Assembly: GCA_037968535.1 (NCBI GenBank)
Contig: JBBKVT010000019.1
Span: forward strand, 1-15,356
From: JAHEAO01 sp037968535
Lineage (GTDB): Bacteria > Pseudomonadota > Alphaproteobacteria > Rhodobacterales > Rhodobacteraceae
Length of the DNA stretch: 15,356 nt
Direction of reading: 5' to 3'
In this document: piece by piece, positions 1 to 6,531 of the stretch
Layout of the letters: the number at the start of each line of letters is the position of its first letter
How positions within the stretch are numbered: the first letter of the stretch is position 1
Made by a program: the position numbers and the translations under genes
Notes under the pieces: model-generated
Seen by the model: only the letters and a program-made list of their open reading frames with translations
What the model was told of the DNA's origin: nothing
Databases searched by the model: none

Positions 1-432
1 GAGCATTTGATCGAGGTCTTCAAGAAACGCGTGGATTCCGGCGGTATGGTACTTGTCGACAGCGACATCTATCCTGTGGAGCCGCTAAACACACAATATG
101 CCGACATCGTCCTTCCGGCTGCTGGCTGGGGCGAGGTTGATTTCGCCCGCTGCAATGCCCAACGGCGTCTTCGCCTTTATGCAAAGTTCAACGATGCACC
201 AGGGGAAGCAAAGCCGGACTGGTGGGCTGTCGGCCAGTTTGCACAGAAGATGGGATTCAAGGGTTTTGATTGGAAGGATTCAAACGAGATCTTTGAAGAG
301 GCGGCTAGGTTCTCTCGGACCGGCGTGCTGAATTACTACGCCCTGGCTGTTCATGCCAAACGCGAAGGCAAGAGAGCGCACGAGAAGCTGCGTGAGCTGG
401 GGACAACGGGATTCAGACGCCGATACGGGTGA
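1..432 (+). CDS. aioA: Arsenite oxidase large (molybdopterin) subunit, internal fragment ending at a frameshift-induced stop
   Basis: AioA oxidises arsenite to arsenate in the periplasm. It carries a bis-MGD molybdenum centre and a 3Fe-4S cluster and pairs with the Rieske subunit AioB. The frame is already open at base 1 (Glu-His-Leu...), so the gene begins outside the window; the cluster and N-terminal domains are missing. The reading YADIVLPAAGWGEVDFARC followed by RRLRLY, DAPGEAKPDWW and KMGF is characteristic of the AioA family. Iodate reductase IdrA is a relative but a less good fit from memory. AioA is about 830 residues long, and roughly the last 370 are here. Family sequence runs in this frame to about base 408. 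It then goes out of frame through a one-base loss in a G tract and stops at TGA 430-432. It continues in the entry at 436-1131, so the two are one gene. Confidence 0.88.
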   Translation, partial: EHLIEVFKKRVDSGGMVLVDSDIYPVEPLNTQYADIVLPAAGWGEVDFARCNAQRRLRLYAKFNDAPGEAKPDWWAVGQFAQKMGFKGFDWKDSNEIFEEAARFSRTGVLNYYALAVHAKREGKRAHEKLRELGTTGFRRRYG

Positions 433-490
433 TCAATGGTGCTTTGGTCGGCAAGCCCAAACTCCATGATCCCGCCAATGAAATGGGGGG
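409..490 (+). other. Out-of-frame segment of aioA between two compensating G-tract indels
   Basis: Read in the third plus frame, this stretch encodes intact AioA-like sequence (IQTPIRVINGALVGKPKLHD, then PANEMG). The main aioA frame hits TGA at 430-432 here. Adding one G to GGG at 408-410 and removing one from the six Gs at 485-490 restores one continuous reading from LRELGTTG through IQTPIRV and PANEMG to ELEDVTTDQNWLY. Both changes are in G homopolymers and they cancel each other, so sequencing error is at least as likely as real gene decay. Confidence 0.8.
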
Positions 491-1131
491 AGCTGGAAGA
501 TGTGACGACGGACCAGAATTGGCTCTATGCCTTCGGCACTCATACCGGCAAAGCCAACATCCTGAAGACGCCATGGATCAACGACAGCTGGTCGGATTTC
601 TACGACGCCATAAAACCCCGAGCCGAAAAAGGGGAGATCTGGATCACCAATGGCCGCGTCAATGAAACCTGGCAGTCTGGGTTTGATGACCTTCGCAAAC
701 CCTACATGGCAGAGCGGTGGCCATGGCCTCACATCGTCATCCACCCCGACGACGCTGCACCCGAAGGCATTGAATCCGGCGATCTCGTCGAGGGATATAA
801 TGATTCCGTCTACGTCCAGACCGGCGAGCCAATCGGCGTCAAGGATGGGGATCTCAGCTTTGCAAAACTGATGGAGCACGGCCATATTAAGACGACGACG
901 GGTCAGTTCGTGGCAGTTGCGATCGTCTCGGATGAAATCAGGCCAGGCGTCGCCAAAGCCGCGTTCAACTTTCCGGGCTCGATGGCAAACTCCGTCTGTC
1001 ATGCCGTTCCGGATCCGGTGACCGGCAATTACCGCTACAAGCTTGGCCGCGGCGTTCTGCGCAAGATCGGAGAATCCGAATACAAGCACAGCTTCCTTGA
1101 GATGTCGCTGAAACCACGACCGTTTTCATGA
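436..1131 (+). CDS. aioA: Arsenite oxidase large subunit, C-terminal part (continuation of the same aioA gene)
   Basis: This is the C-terminal molydopterin-dinucleotide-binding part of AioA. Recognisable stretches are NWLYAFGTHTGKANILKTPW, GEIWITNGRVNETWQSGFDD, LRKPYMAERWPWPHIVIHPD, TTGQFVAVAIVSDEIRPGV and NYRYKLGRGVLRKIGESEYK, ending SLKPRPFS as full-length AioA proteins do. The ATG at 436 is not a real start. The first 18 or so codons up to base 490 are out-of-frame translation, and genuine AioA sequence resumes at about GELEDV. The stop TGA (1129-1131) overlaps an ATG at 1128, giving an ATGA junction to a short open frame. Cytochrome c and moeA genes, which commonly follow aioA in other operons, are not found here. 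Confidence 0.88.
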   Translation: MVLWSASPNSMIPPMKWGELEDVTTDQNWLYAFGTHTGKANILKTPWINDSWSDFYDAIKPRAEKGEIWITNGRVNETWQSGFDDLRKPYMAERWPWPHIVIHPDDAAPEGIESGDLVEGYNDSVYVQTGEPIGVKDGDLSFAKLMEHGHIKTTTGQFVAVAIVSDEIRPGVAKAAFNFPGSMANSVCHAVPDPVTGNYRYKLGRGVLRKIGESEYKHSFLEMSLKPRPFS

Positions 1132-1307
1132 CGGGTGATCTCGTCGTCTGGCGGCAAAAAAAGGCACACGCCGATTTAGTAGACTGCGTTTCGGCCGTTA
1201 GCTGGCGCGAAGGGATCTACTGCGGCGGGACGGCGAGCGGAAGCAGATCCGATGGCGAAGCACCAGATGTTCGCCTGTTCAGCAATGGCTACCGAACGAT
1301 AACGTGA
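1128..1307 (+). CDS. Short open frame overlapping the aioA stop, product unknown
   Basis: A 59-codon frame starts at an ATG that overlaps the aioA stop as ATGA and ends at TGA 1305-1307. The product starts MTGDLVVWRQKK and ends FSNGYRTIT. It has two cysteines (residues 20 and 32), no signal peptide, no membrane segment and no CXXCH heme motif. I do not recognise a family. The four-base overlap would suit translational coupling to aioA. The frame is short, however, has no independent ribosome site, and could be chance or the remnant of a lost downstream aio gene. Confidence 0.25.
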   Translation: MTGDLVVWRQKKAHADLVDCVSAVSWREGIYCGGTASGSRSDGEAPDVRLFSNGYRTIT

Positions 1308-1344
1308 ATTGCACGTGCTTGGGCCTTGGTCAAAGATACTTGGC

Positions 1345-1710
1345 ATGAGACACAATTCACTCATCTGCGGGATGCCGATCCTGGTGGGATGGTTCGCGCT
1401 GGTCGCGATCGTCCTTTTCATTGGCGTTGGCCCGAAGGGTGCGCAGTCCGAGCGAACAGGCGAACGGATGTCCGTCCACCATTCGATGTTGCCGGTCGAT
1501 GTGGACCAAGCTGCGGGCCATGCGAACTCTTCTCATACGCTGGCCTGCGCTGTCGTTTGCGCAGGCGCGCAGCCCCCCAACGCAGTACAGACGCCCCTGC
1601 TTCGCCTCCGGCTATTGCCATCGAATGCCGAGCAAGAGGATACTGCCGAGGTCGATTTGCACAGGACCAACCCAGCGGAACGACCGCCCGAAATCAACCC
1701 GAAAGTCTAG
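1345..1710 (+). CDS. cutF: Small membrane-anchored CxxxC protein with proline-rich C-terminus, CutF-like copper sensor candidate
   Basis: The ATG at 1345 gives 121 residues. Residues 11-28 (PILVGWFALVAIVLFIGV) form one hydrophobic segment, either a signal sequence or an anchor. The rest is polar, with a His/Met patch (SVHHSML, 44-49), another His pair near 59-64, a CxxxC motif at Cys68-Cys72 (CAVVC), and a proline-rich end (PAERPPEINPKV, 110-121). In Rhodobacter capsulatus the small gene orf635/cutF lies directly upstream of cutO. It is described as having a CxxxC motif and a proline-rich C-terminus, and it controls cutO through nascent-chain and mRNA stem-loop effects. Position, size, motif and the stem-loops that follow all match. 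Assignment rests on this architecture, not on alignment. A TTG at 1309 would add 12 codons; no good ribosome site marks either start. Confidence 0.6.
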   Translation: MRHNSLICGMPILVGWFALVAIVLFIGVGPKGAQSERTGERMSVHHSMLPVDVDQAAGHANSSHTLACAVVCAGAQPPNAVQTPLLRLRLLPSNAEQEDTAEVDLHRTNPAERPPEINPKV

Positions 1711-1712
1711 TC

Positions 1713-1735
1713 GCGCACATGCGAAAGCATTGCGT
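1713..1735 (+). promoter_or_regulatory. RNA stem-loop with GAAA tetraloop just after the cutF-like stop
   Basis: CGCA (1714-1717), a bulged C, and ATGC (1719-1722) pair with GCAT (1727-1730) and TGCG (1731-1734) around a GAAA loop (1723-1726). A G-U pair can close the base at 1713/1735. Eight Watson-Crick pairs with a GNRA tetraloop, three bases after the stop TAG at 1708-1710, make a plausible structured mRNA element. No T tract follows, so it does not look like an intrinsic terminator. Confidence 0.5.
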
Positions 1736-1752
1736 AGAGATTTAAACTGACA

Positions 1753-1766
1753 GGGCCATACGGCCC
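1753..1766 (+). promoter_or_regulatory. Second stem-loop, 16 bases before the multicopper oxidase start
   Basis: GGGCC (1753-1757) and GGCCC (1762-1766) form a perfect five-pair GC stem around ATAC. It lies where the ribosome would land for the ATG at 1783. The only Shine-Dalgarno-like bases left are GGG at 1771-1773, so the helix could limit access to the start. In Rhodobacter capsulatus an mRNA stem-loop in the same place, between orf635/cutF and cutO, is needed for copper-dependent expression. The role here is inferred from that parallel. Confidence 0.5.
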
Positions 1767-1782
1767 AAACGGGTATAATGAC

Positions 1783-3297
1783 ATGACGAACTATCTTTCA
1801 CGCCGCGGCTTCCTTTCCTCTTCTGCGGCAGCCGCAACCATCAACATGGTGCCGCGGATGACACGTGCGCAATCAGTGCCGTTCTCTCTGACGGCGACCA
1901 CACGGACCCTCGATATCGACGGGCGGGCCGCGACCGTGTTCGGTCTGCTCAACGACTCGGGGAGACCGGGGATCATCCTCGATCCCGGACAGCGCTTTCG
2001 GGCTGAACTGACAAACAGGATTGGCGAAGAAACGATCATCCACTGGCACGGTCAAGTCCCGCCAAATGACGAGGATGGCGTGCCTGGCTTTCCGATGCCG
2101 CTTCTGACACCCGGTGAGACCCGGGTTTACGACTTCGCGCCGACACCCGGCACGCATTGGATGCACAGCCACGTCCCGATGCAAGAGATGAACCTGCTGG
2201 CGGCGCCCTTCATCGTGCACACCGCCGAAGACGTTGCCGCCGATCGCCAGGAGGTGGTGATGCTCCTGCATGACTTTTCGTTCAAGTCGCCACAAGAGGT
2301 GCTCGAAGAAATTACCTCTGGCGCGACCCATCGTAACGTGGCTGCGATGGCCGGCATGTCGGTCGACACCGCCGGGGCGATGGATCATGGCAACATGCAG
2401 ATGGGAACGATGGGTTCGACAGACGAATCGGATCCGACCCAGGCGGGCGACATGCAAATGGGCGCGATGGCGATGGACCTGAACGATTTCGACTTCGATG
2501 CCTACCTGACCAATGACCGGACGTTGAACGATCCCGAGGTGATATCGGTCGAACCTGGCGGCAGGGTCCTGCTGCGTATCATCAATGCGTCGGCCGCTAC
2601 ATCGTTCTGGATCGACACCGGAGAGATGCAGGGCAATCTGGTTGCGGTTGACGGTCATGCCGTCGTGCCGGTGGAAGGTCGTCGATTTGGCATGGCAATG
2701 GCGCAGCGGCTTGATATCGAACTGGACCTGCCCGCAGAAGGCGGAGCCTATCCTGTGTTGGCTTTGCGAGAGGGCGCTCGCGAACGCACCGGCCTGATCC
2801 TTGCTTCCACTGGGGCGGAAGTGCGTCGAATTGGCGGGCTCGCTGAACAAGAGGCGCCGGCTTTCGATGCCGACCTGGCACAAGAATCGCGACTGCAAGC
2901 GGCGAATCCCCTGGTCGAACGGCAAGTCGACCGATCGCACATGATCATGCTGTCGGGCGTGATGCAGCCCTATGTCTGGACGATCGACGGTCAAACTTGG
3001 GGCACGCACAAACCGATTGTTGCACGCAGTGGCGAACGGGTAGCGCTGACCTTCCACAACATGTCGATGATGGGGCATCCGATGCATCTGCACGGTCATG
3101 TGTTCCAAGTGGTGAACATCAACGGCAAAGCCGTGAACGGTGCGATCCGCGATACGGTCTATGTGCCGCCGATGGCGAGGATCACCGTTTCGCTGGATGC
3201 CGGAGAAGCAGCGCGCTGGATGCTGCATTGCCATCACATGCCGCATCTTTCGACCGGGATGATGACCGAATTTGCAGTCGAACCTCGGTCCGCCTGA
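1783..3297 (+). CDS. cutO: Tat-exported multicopper oxidase, CutO/CueO/CopA type
   Basis: A periplasmic multicopper oxidase that probably oxidises Cu(I) and confers copper tolerance, 504 residues. The N-terminus has a twin-arginine signal (SRRGFLSSSAAAA, from residue 6) with likely cleavage near AQS (residues 29-31). All four copper-ligand blocks are present: HWHG (87-90), HWMHSH (125-130), HPMHLHGH (432-439) and HCHHMPHLSTGM (482-493), the last giving the type 1 Cys483 and axial Met493. A Met/His-rich insertion (about 189-232) contains a near-repeat, GNMQMGTM and GDMQMGAM, like the methionine-rich segments that capture Cu(I) in CueO. The length fits CutO of Rhodobacter (about 490). It follows the CutF-like gene after 72 bases containing two stem-loops. 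No CutR-like gene follows. A laccase of other specificity cannot be excluded. Confidence 0.88.
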   Translation: MTNYLSRRGFLSSSAAAATINMVPRMTRAQSVPFSLTATTRTLDIDGRAATVFGLLNDSGRPGIILDPGQRFRAELTNRIGEETIIHWHGQVPPNDEDGVPGFPMPLLTPGETRVYDFAPTPGTHWMHSHVPMQEMNLLAAPFIVHTAEDVAADRQEVVMLLHDFSFKSPQEVLEEITSGATHRNVAAMAGMSVDTAGAMDHGNMQMGTMGSTDESDPTQAGDMQMGAMAMDLNDFDFDAYLTNDRTLNDPEVISVEPGGRVLLRIINASAATSFWIDTGEMQGNLVAVDGHAVVPVEGRRFGMAMAQRLDIELDLPAEGGAYPVLALREGARERTGLILASTGAEVRRIGGLAEQEAPAFDADLAQESRLQAANPLVERQVDRSHMIMLSGVMQPYVWTIDGQTWGTHKPIVARSGERVALTFHNMSMMGHPMHLHGHVFQVVNINGKAVNGAIRDTVYVPPMARITVSLDAGEAARWMLHCHHMPHLSTGMMTEFAVEPRSA

Positions 3298-3451
3298 GTA
3301 CAGGGCCGCTGACAGATCGCGACGTTTCTGTTTCCATTCTTCGTGTTGGTGCTGGCGGTTGGCCCGTATCGGGCGCCAGGACTAGAAATTTCGTCACGCT
3401 CGCGTCAGCGGCCGCTTACCGGCGGCAACGGCCTGATCTGATGGGCATGCC
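3298..3451 (+). other. Convergent intergenic region with weak hairpins only
   Basis: This is the gap between the multicopper oxidase (plus) and the racemase-family gene (minus). GCCCG-TAT-CGGGC (3362-3374) can form a five-pair hairpin, and GCCCGTC/GACGGGC (3455-3473) a seven-pair hairpin inside the last racemase codons. Neither is followed by a T tract on either strand, so neither is called as a terminator. One frame reads as a short hydrophobic stretch (FLFPFFVLVLAVGPY) without a start codon, possibly chance. No gene is supported. Confidence 0.4.
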
Positions 3452-4216
3452 TTAGCCCGTCAACCCGACGGGCCGACGCAACAGGCGGCCTGGCCCGTCC
3501 GTGACGGCAGATGCTTCTGTCGCGAGCCGCATTTGCCATGCGAGCGCCTGATTGCTGCTGACAACCGGAACGCCCAATGCGGATTCGAGATCGTCAATGA
3601 TGTCGAGGGTGCGCAGATTGGTGCAAGACAGAAAGACCGCGTCGACACCCGGCGCACGTCCGATTTCCAGCGCGGCCGCGCGGATCGAGGCGGGGTCGAT
3701 ACGGGATACCCGAGCCTCGACCTCTTCGCCGAACGAAAGCGACGCGGGAACGGCGAACCCCGCATCTTCAAAAGCCGCGCTTATGGGTTGCGCGACCGAG
3801 TCGATATAGGGTGAGACGATCCCAATGGACCGTGCGCCAAGAGCCTTGAATGCCGAAATGGCTGCGGTCAGCGGATCGGCCACGGCTTTCGTGTTGGTCG
3901 CACTTTTAATCAGGCTGGCCACGCGATCGGCGCCAATCAACGTGGTGCCGGACGTGCAGGCGTAACCCACGACATCGAATTCCGCAGCCGGAGGCCAATG
4001 GGATGCTGCATGGGGCAGGTCGATTTCCATCCGGGCAATGGTGTCGGGGTTCAATTCAGCTCCCGACGGAATACGGCTGACATAGAACGCGATGTCGGGC
4101 GACGCGAAAAGACGGCGGAAATCCTGCTCGATCGTTTCGTCAACCTGCAAGACGATTAGCCCCAGCGTTGCCTTCGTCCCGACGCTCCCGGTCAAGCTGT
4201 AGGGAAAGCTGTTCAT
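3452..4216 (-). CDS. Asp/Glu racemase superfamily enzyme, maleate isomerase/EutA-like
   Basis: A cytoplasmic 254-residue protein of the cysteine-dependent racemase fold that includes maleate cis-trans isomerase, arylmalonate decarboxylase, hydantoin racemase and the ectoine-cluster protein EutA. The paired catalytic cysteines are visible at Cys87 (ACTSGT) and Cys198 (SCTNLRT). The latter block and VVSSNQALAW (218-227) are typical of the maleate isomerase/EutA branch. Its ATG overlaps the stop of the M24 hydrolase gene as ATGA, so it is the last, translationally coupled gene of the minus-strand operon. In this context it may isomerise or decarboxylate an acid produced by the two upstream enzymes. 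The exact substrate cannot be read from the sequence. Plain amino-acid racemase activity is the main alternative. Confidence 0.8.
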   Translation of the reverse strand: MNSFPYSLTGSVGTKATLGLIVLQVDETIEQDFRRLFASPDIAFYVSRIPSGAELNPDTIARMEIDLPHAASHWPPAAEFDVVGYACTSGTTLIGADRVASLIKSATNTKAVADPLTAAISAFKALGARSIGIVSPYIDSVAQPISAAFEDAGFAVPASLSFGEEVEARVSRIDPASIRAAALEIGRAPGVDAVFLSCTNLRTLDIIDDLESALGVPVVSSNQALAWQMRLATEASAVTDGPGRLLRRPVGLTG

Positions 4217-5379
4217 GCGGGGATCTCCGGTATCTCGGCAGGCGCGCGCGTAGACAGAAGCTCTGGCCCATCTGCGCGCAGAACGATGTTTTCCTCGTGC
4301 ACCATAATCTTGCCCGGCGCGATCTGCACGCCCGGTTCAAGCGTCAGCACCATGCCCTCGCGAAGGACTGTCATGTCCTTGGGCGTCAGTGACGGCCATT
4401 CCGTGAGTGACAGCCCCAACCCATGTCCCAGTCGCCCTCCGCCGGGTGCAGCCCCTTCGGCGCACAATGCGTCGGTCAGCAGCCGGTGAGCGTCGCAAGC
4501 AGTCATGCCAGGCCGCAGGGTGGCGAGCGCGGCATCGGTCGCCGCATAAAGCGCCGCATGGGCGCGGCGGGCTGCTTGATCTGCGCGCCCCATGGCGAAG
4601 TTGCGGTCAAAATCGCAGAAGTATCCGTCCTTCACCGCGCCAGTGTCGAGCATAAGCACATCGCCGGCTCGCAAGGGGCGCGCATCCGCGGGCGAGATTA
4701 CGTCGCCATAGCCACCCGGCCCGGCCCCGCCGGCGATATAGCTGACCCAATCGGCGCCTTCACGGAGCAATGCAATCTGGAAATCGCGAAACACCTGGTC
4801 GAGCGGTGTGCCTTCGCGCGCAAATTCGGGCACGCGTTGGAAGGCGGCGTCAGCGATCCGGCAACTTGCGCGGATCTTGTCGATTTCGGCATCGGATTTG
4901 ATTTCGCGAACACTTTGGACCGTCGCCGTTGCATCGACCAAACGGCGCGAGCCGATGGCCTGACCCAGGCGGGCATAATCGGCGAGCGGCATGCGAAGAT
5001 GCGTCTCTAACCCCATAGGTAGGCCGATGCGACCGCGCTTTGGGGTGACGCCGCAGAGGGTATCCGACAACAGCCCCACGCCGTCATCCACCGGGTCCGG
5101 CGCGTCCCAAGTGCGGATGTCGCTGACCCATGTCCGACCCATCAGTTCCGCGCCGATGGCCGGGATCACCGCGATTGGATTTCCTCGAGCCGGCAAGACG
5201 ACGAACCAGGGTCGCGCCGGGCTTTCCCAAAAACGGGTCAGAAAGCCGGTGATGTAGAACACATCGGGTGGCGTGGTCAATAAGAGCGCGTCGAGTTCCA
5301 TCGCGCGCATTTCCGTCTGAAGCTTTTCGGTCCTGGATTGATATTCCTGCGCCGGAAAGATGAGCGAGGTGTCAGGCAT
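4213..5379 (-). CDS. M24 family metallohydrolase (Xaa-Pro aminopeptidase/creatinase type)
   Basis: This 388-residue protein has the two-domain creatinase/prolidase layout: an N-terminal domain (about 1-155, starting with a PDVFYITGF block) and a pita-bread M24 domain. All five metal ligands are seen: Asp245 (LDTG) and Asp256 (CDFDRN) eleven residues apart, His319 (GHGLG), Glu348 (LEPG), and Glu362 or Glu363 (HEEN). Family members cleave Xaa-Pro peptides, creatine, or, in DoeA/EutD, the ectoine ring. Its start lies 8 bases inside the end of the upstream lyase gene and its stop overlaps the racemase start, so the three genes form one operon. It looks catalytically competent. Calling it DoeA would be over-reading, because the rest of the ectoine pathway is absent. 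Confidence 0.83.
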   Translation of the reverse strand: MPDTSLIFPAQEYQSRTEKLQTEMRAMELDALLLTTPPDVFYITGFLTRFWESPARPWFVVLPARGNPIAVIPAIGAELMGRTWVSDIRTWDAPDPVDDGVGLLSDTLCGVTPKRGRIGLPMGLETHLRMPLADYARLGQAIGSRRLVDATATVQSVREIKSDAEIDKIRASCRIADAAFQRVPEFAREGTPLDQVFRDFQIALLREGADWVSYIAGGAGPGGYGDVISPADARPLRAGDVLMLDTGAVKDGYFCDFDRNFAMGRADQAARRAHAALYAATDAALATLRPGMTACDAHRLLTDALCAEGAAPGGGRLGHGLGLSLTEWPSLTPKDMTVLREGMVLTLEPGVQIAPGKIMVHEENIVLRADGPELLSTRAPAEIPEIPA

Positions 5380-6469
5380 CTTCGGGCCCTTCGCTGAGGA
5401 TCGTCAGCACTCGGCTGGCTTTTCCGATCCCGGGAAGTCCCGCCAGAAGCGCTGCAAGACCGGCGCCGCCCGACGGGGTGGTGGCTATTCCGTGAGTGTC
5501 GAGTATCTCGATGCCATGCGCGGCTTCTTCCTCGCTGATCGTCACGAACAGGTCTGCATCGCGCGCCAGCCCCGCCAATGCGATCATCGACGGCCTTTTG
5601 CAATCGAGACGCCCCATCGTGGACACCGGACCCTCTGCCGTGACAAGCCGCCCCGCGCGGATGCTTTCGAACAGCGCTGCCGCCGCTGCCGGCTCGATGA
5701 CGACGATGGTGGGGTCATCGCCCCAGACTGCCCGCGCATGGGCCGCAACCGCAGCGGCCAACCCGCCCACGCCTGCCTGCAACAGGATGTGGCTTGGGGC
5801 GGCATCTATCTGGGTCGCGATCTCGGCGGCCAGTTGCAGATATCCTTCCATCACCCGGTGAGGGATGTCGGTATAGTCCGGCCACGAGCTGTCGGACAGC
5901 AATGTCCAGCTTTCCCTGCTGGCTGCGGCGTCGGCTGCCGCCATGCTGTCTTCATAAGTCGCCCCGGCCCGTTCCACCCGCGCGCCCTTGGCCCGAAGAC
6001 GAGTGGCGAAGGCCTCGGGCACGGTATGGGGCAGATAGATAACGGCCTGCGCGCCGAAATGACGCGCTCCTGTCGCGACGGACAGTCCGTGGTTGCCAGC
6101 ACTGGCCGTGACGTAGGTGCGCCCTTTCAGCGCGAGATCCCAATCGGTGGAGGTGCGCGCGCCCGCCGCATCCTGCGCGATCGCAAAAGTCGCACCGAGC
6201 GCCTTGAAGCTGCCGAGCCCCATGCGACCACGCTCGTCCTTGGCAAAGAGACGTGCGACGCCAGCCTTGGCAGCAAGCTCGGGCAGATCGAGCAGCAGGG
6301 TGGGCGCGTGCGCTGGGAAAAGCGAAAGCAACTGCGTAACAGCGGCTGCGTCACTTTGCGGAAACACGGTAAAATCGGGCATACCCTCGCCACGATAGGG
6401 ATTGCGGAAGGTATCGGGCACGGCGATCTCCAGTTCTCGATTGCGCCAACGTAACGGAACCGGCTTCAT
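5372..6469 (-). CDS. dpaL: PLP fold-type II ammonia-lyase, diaminopropionate ammonia-lyase family
   Basis: A 365-residue PLP enzyme expected to eliminate ammonia from a diamino or hydroxy amino acid; the model reaction is 2,3-diaminopropionate to pyruvate and ammonia. The N-terminal stretch (LSLFPAHAPT, LPELAAKAGV, KDERGRMGLGSFKALG) resembles YgeX/DpaL, with the PLP lysine at Lys89. The phosphate/PLP contact block is TASAGNHG (121-128) and the glycine loop is QAGVGGLAAAV (231-241); PVSTMGRLDC follows at 281-290. In E. coli DpaL the second block reads TDGNHG, with a catalytic Asp; here that place is Ala124, so substrate or stereospecificity may differ. The start at 6469 is chosen because family homology begins soon after it and the longer frame runs into the divergent regulator gene. 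It is the first gene of a three-gene operon with overlapping ends. A threonine-dehydratase-like activity is the alternative. Confidence 0.8.
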   Translation of the reverse strand: MKPVPLRWRNRELEIAVPDTFRNPYRGEGMPDFTVFPQSDAAAVTQLLSLFPAHAPTLLLDLPELAAKAGVARLFAKDERGRMGLGSFKALGATFAIAQDAAGARTSTDWDLALKGRTYVTASAGNHGLSVATGARHFGAQAVIYLPHTVPEAFATRLRAKGARVERAGATYEDSMAAADAAASRESWTLLSDSSWPDYTDIPHRVMEGYLQLAAEIATQIDAAPSHILLQAGVGGLAAAVAAHARAVWGDDPTIVVIEPAAAAALFESIRAGRLVTAEGPVSTMGRLDCKRPSMIALAGLARDADLFVTISEEEAAHGIEILDTHGIATTPSGGAGLAALLAGLPGIGKASRVLTILSEGPEDA

Positions 6470-6476
6470 GTTTCTC

Positions 6477-6508
6477 GGAAATATCGGCGGTTCGCTGGCC
6501 GAATTTCC
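6477..6508. promoter_or_regulatory. 32-bp dyad before the lyase operon, candidate operator of the Lrp/AsnC regulator
   Basis: GGAAAT (6477-6482), A, TCGGC (6484-6488) mirrors GCCGA (6498-6502), ATTTCC (6503-6508) around nine bases. There are eleven paired positions with a single extra A. It lies 7 bases upstream of the lyase start and downstream of its likely -10 element, so it could block transcription as an operator or fold in the mRNA leader. Assigning the adjacent divergent Lrp/AsnC protein as the binder is inference from position. Confidence 0.5.
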
Positions 6509-6522
6509 ACTTTTTGTCGGGT

Positions 6523-6531
6523 ATTTTAGCA
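6523..6531 (-). promoter_or_regulatory. Extended -10 promoter element for the lyase-hydrolase-racemase operon
   Basis: On the minus strand this reads TGC-TAAAAT, an extended -10 (TGn) followed by a hexamer matching TATAAT at five of six positions. No convincing -35 hexamer stands at normal spacing, which is usual for extended -10 promoters. Transcription would begin near 6516 and give a leader of about 47 bases that contains the 6477-6508 dyad. Confidence 0.4.

Noticed and set aside
400..495. Programmed ribosomal frameshifting in aioA
   Set aside because: Two shifts in opposite directions would be required, there is no slippery heptamer with a stimulatory structure that I can see, and AioA is not known to use recoding.
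433..1089. 218-codon minus-strand open frame within aioA
   Set aside because: Shadow of aioA; the plus-strand reading matches AioA throughout.
1774..1779. TATAAT as a -10 element for the multicopper oxidase
   Set aside because: It ends three bases before the start codon, so transcription would begin inside the gene; no -35 partner was identified.
1873..3246. 457-codon minus-strand open frame opposite the multicopper oxidase
   Set aside because: It is rich in His, Arg and Gln with no family resemblance, and the plus strand has complete copper-oxidase motifs; it is an antisense shadow of GC-rich coding DNA.
3311..3433. Short hydrophobic reading FLFPFFVLVLAVGPY after the multicopper oxidase, possibly a relic of a cutR-like or membrane gene
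   Set aside because: No start codon, no family match, and too short to separate from chance.
3455..3473. GCCCGTC-AACCC-GACGGGC hairpin as a terminator for the convergent genes
   Set aside because: Lies inside the racemase-family coding end and has no T tract on either strand.
5360..6454. 364-codon plus-strand open frame opposite the ammonia-lyase
   Set aside because: Arg/Gly/Cys-rich without recognisable domains, while the minus strand encodes clear PLP-enzyme blocks.
3452..6469. Calling the lyase-hydrolase-racemase operon an ectoine/hydroxyectoine degradation cluster
   Set aside because: EutA- and DoeA-family resemblance is only at superfamily level, the lyase is DpaL-like and not EutB-like, and eutC, doeB and ectoine transporters are missing.
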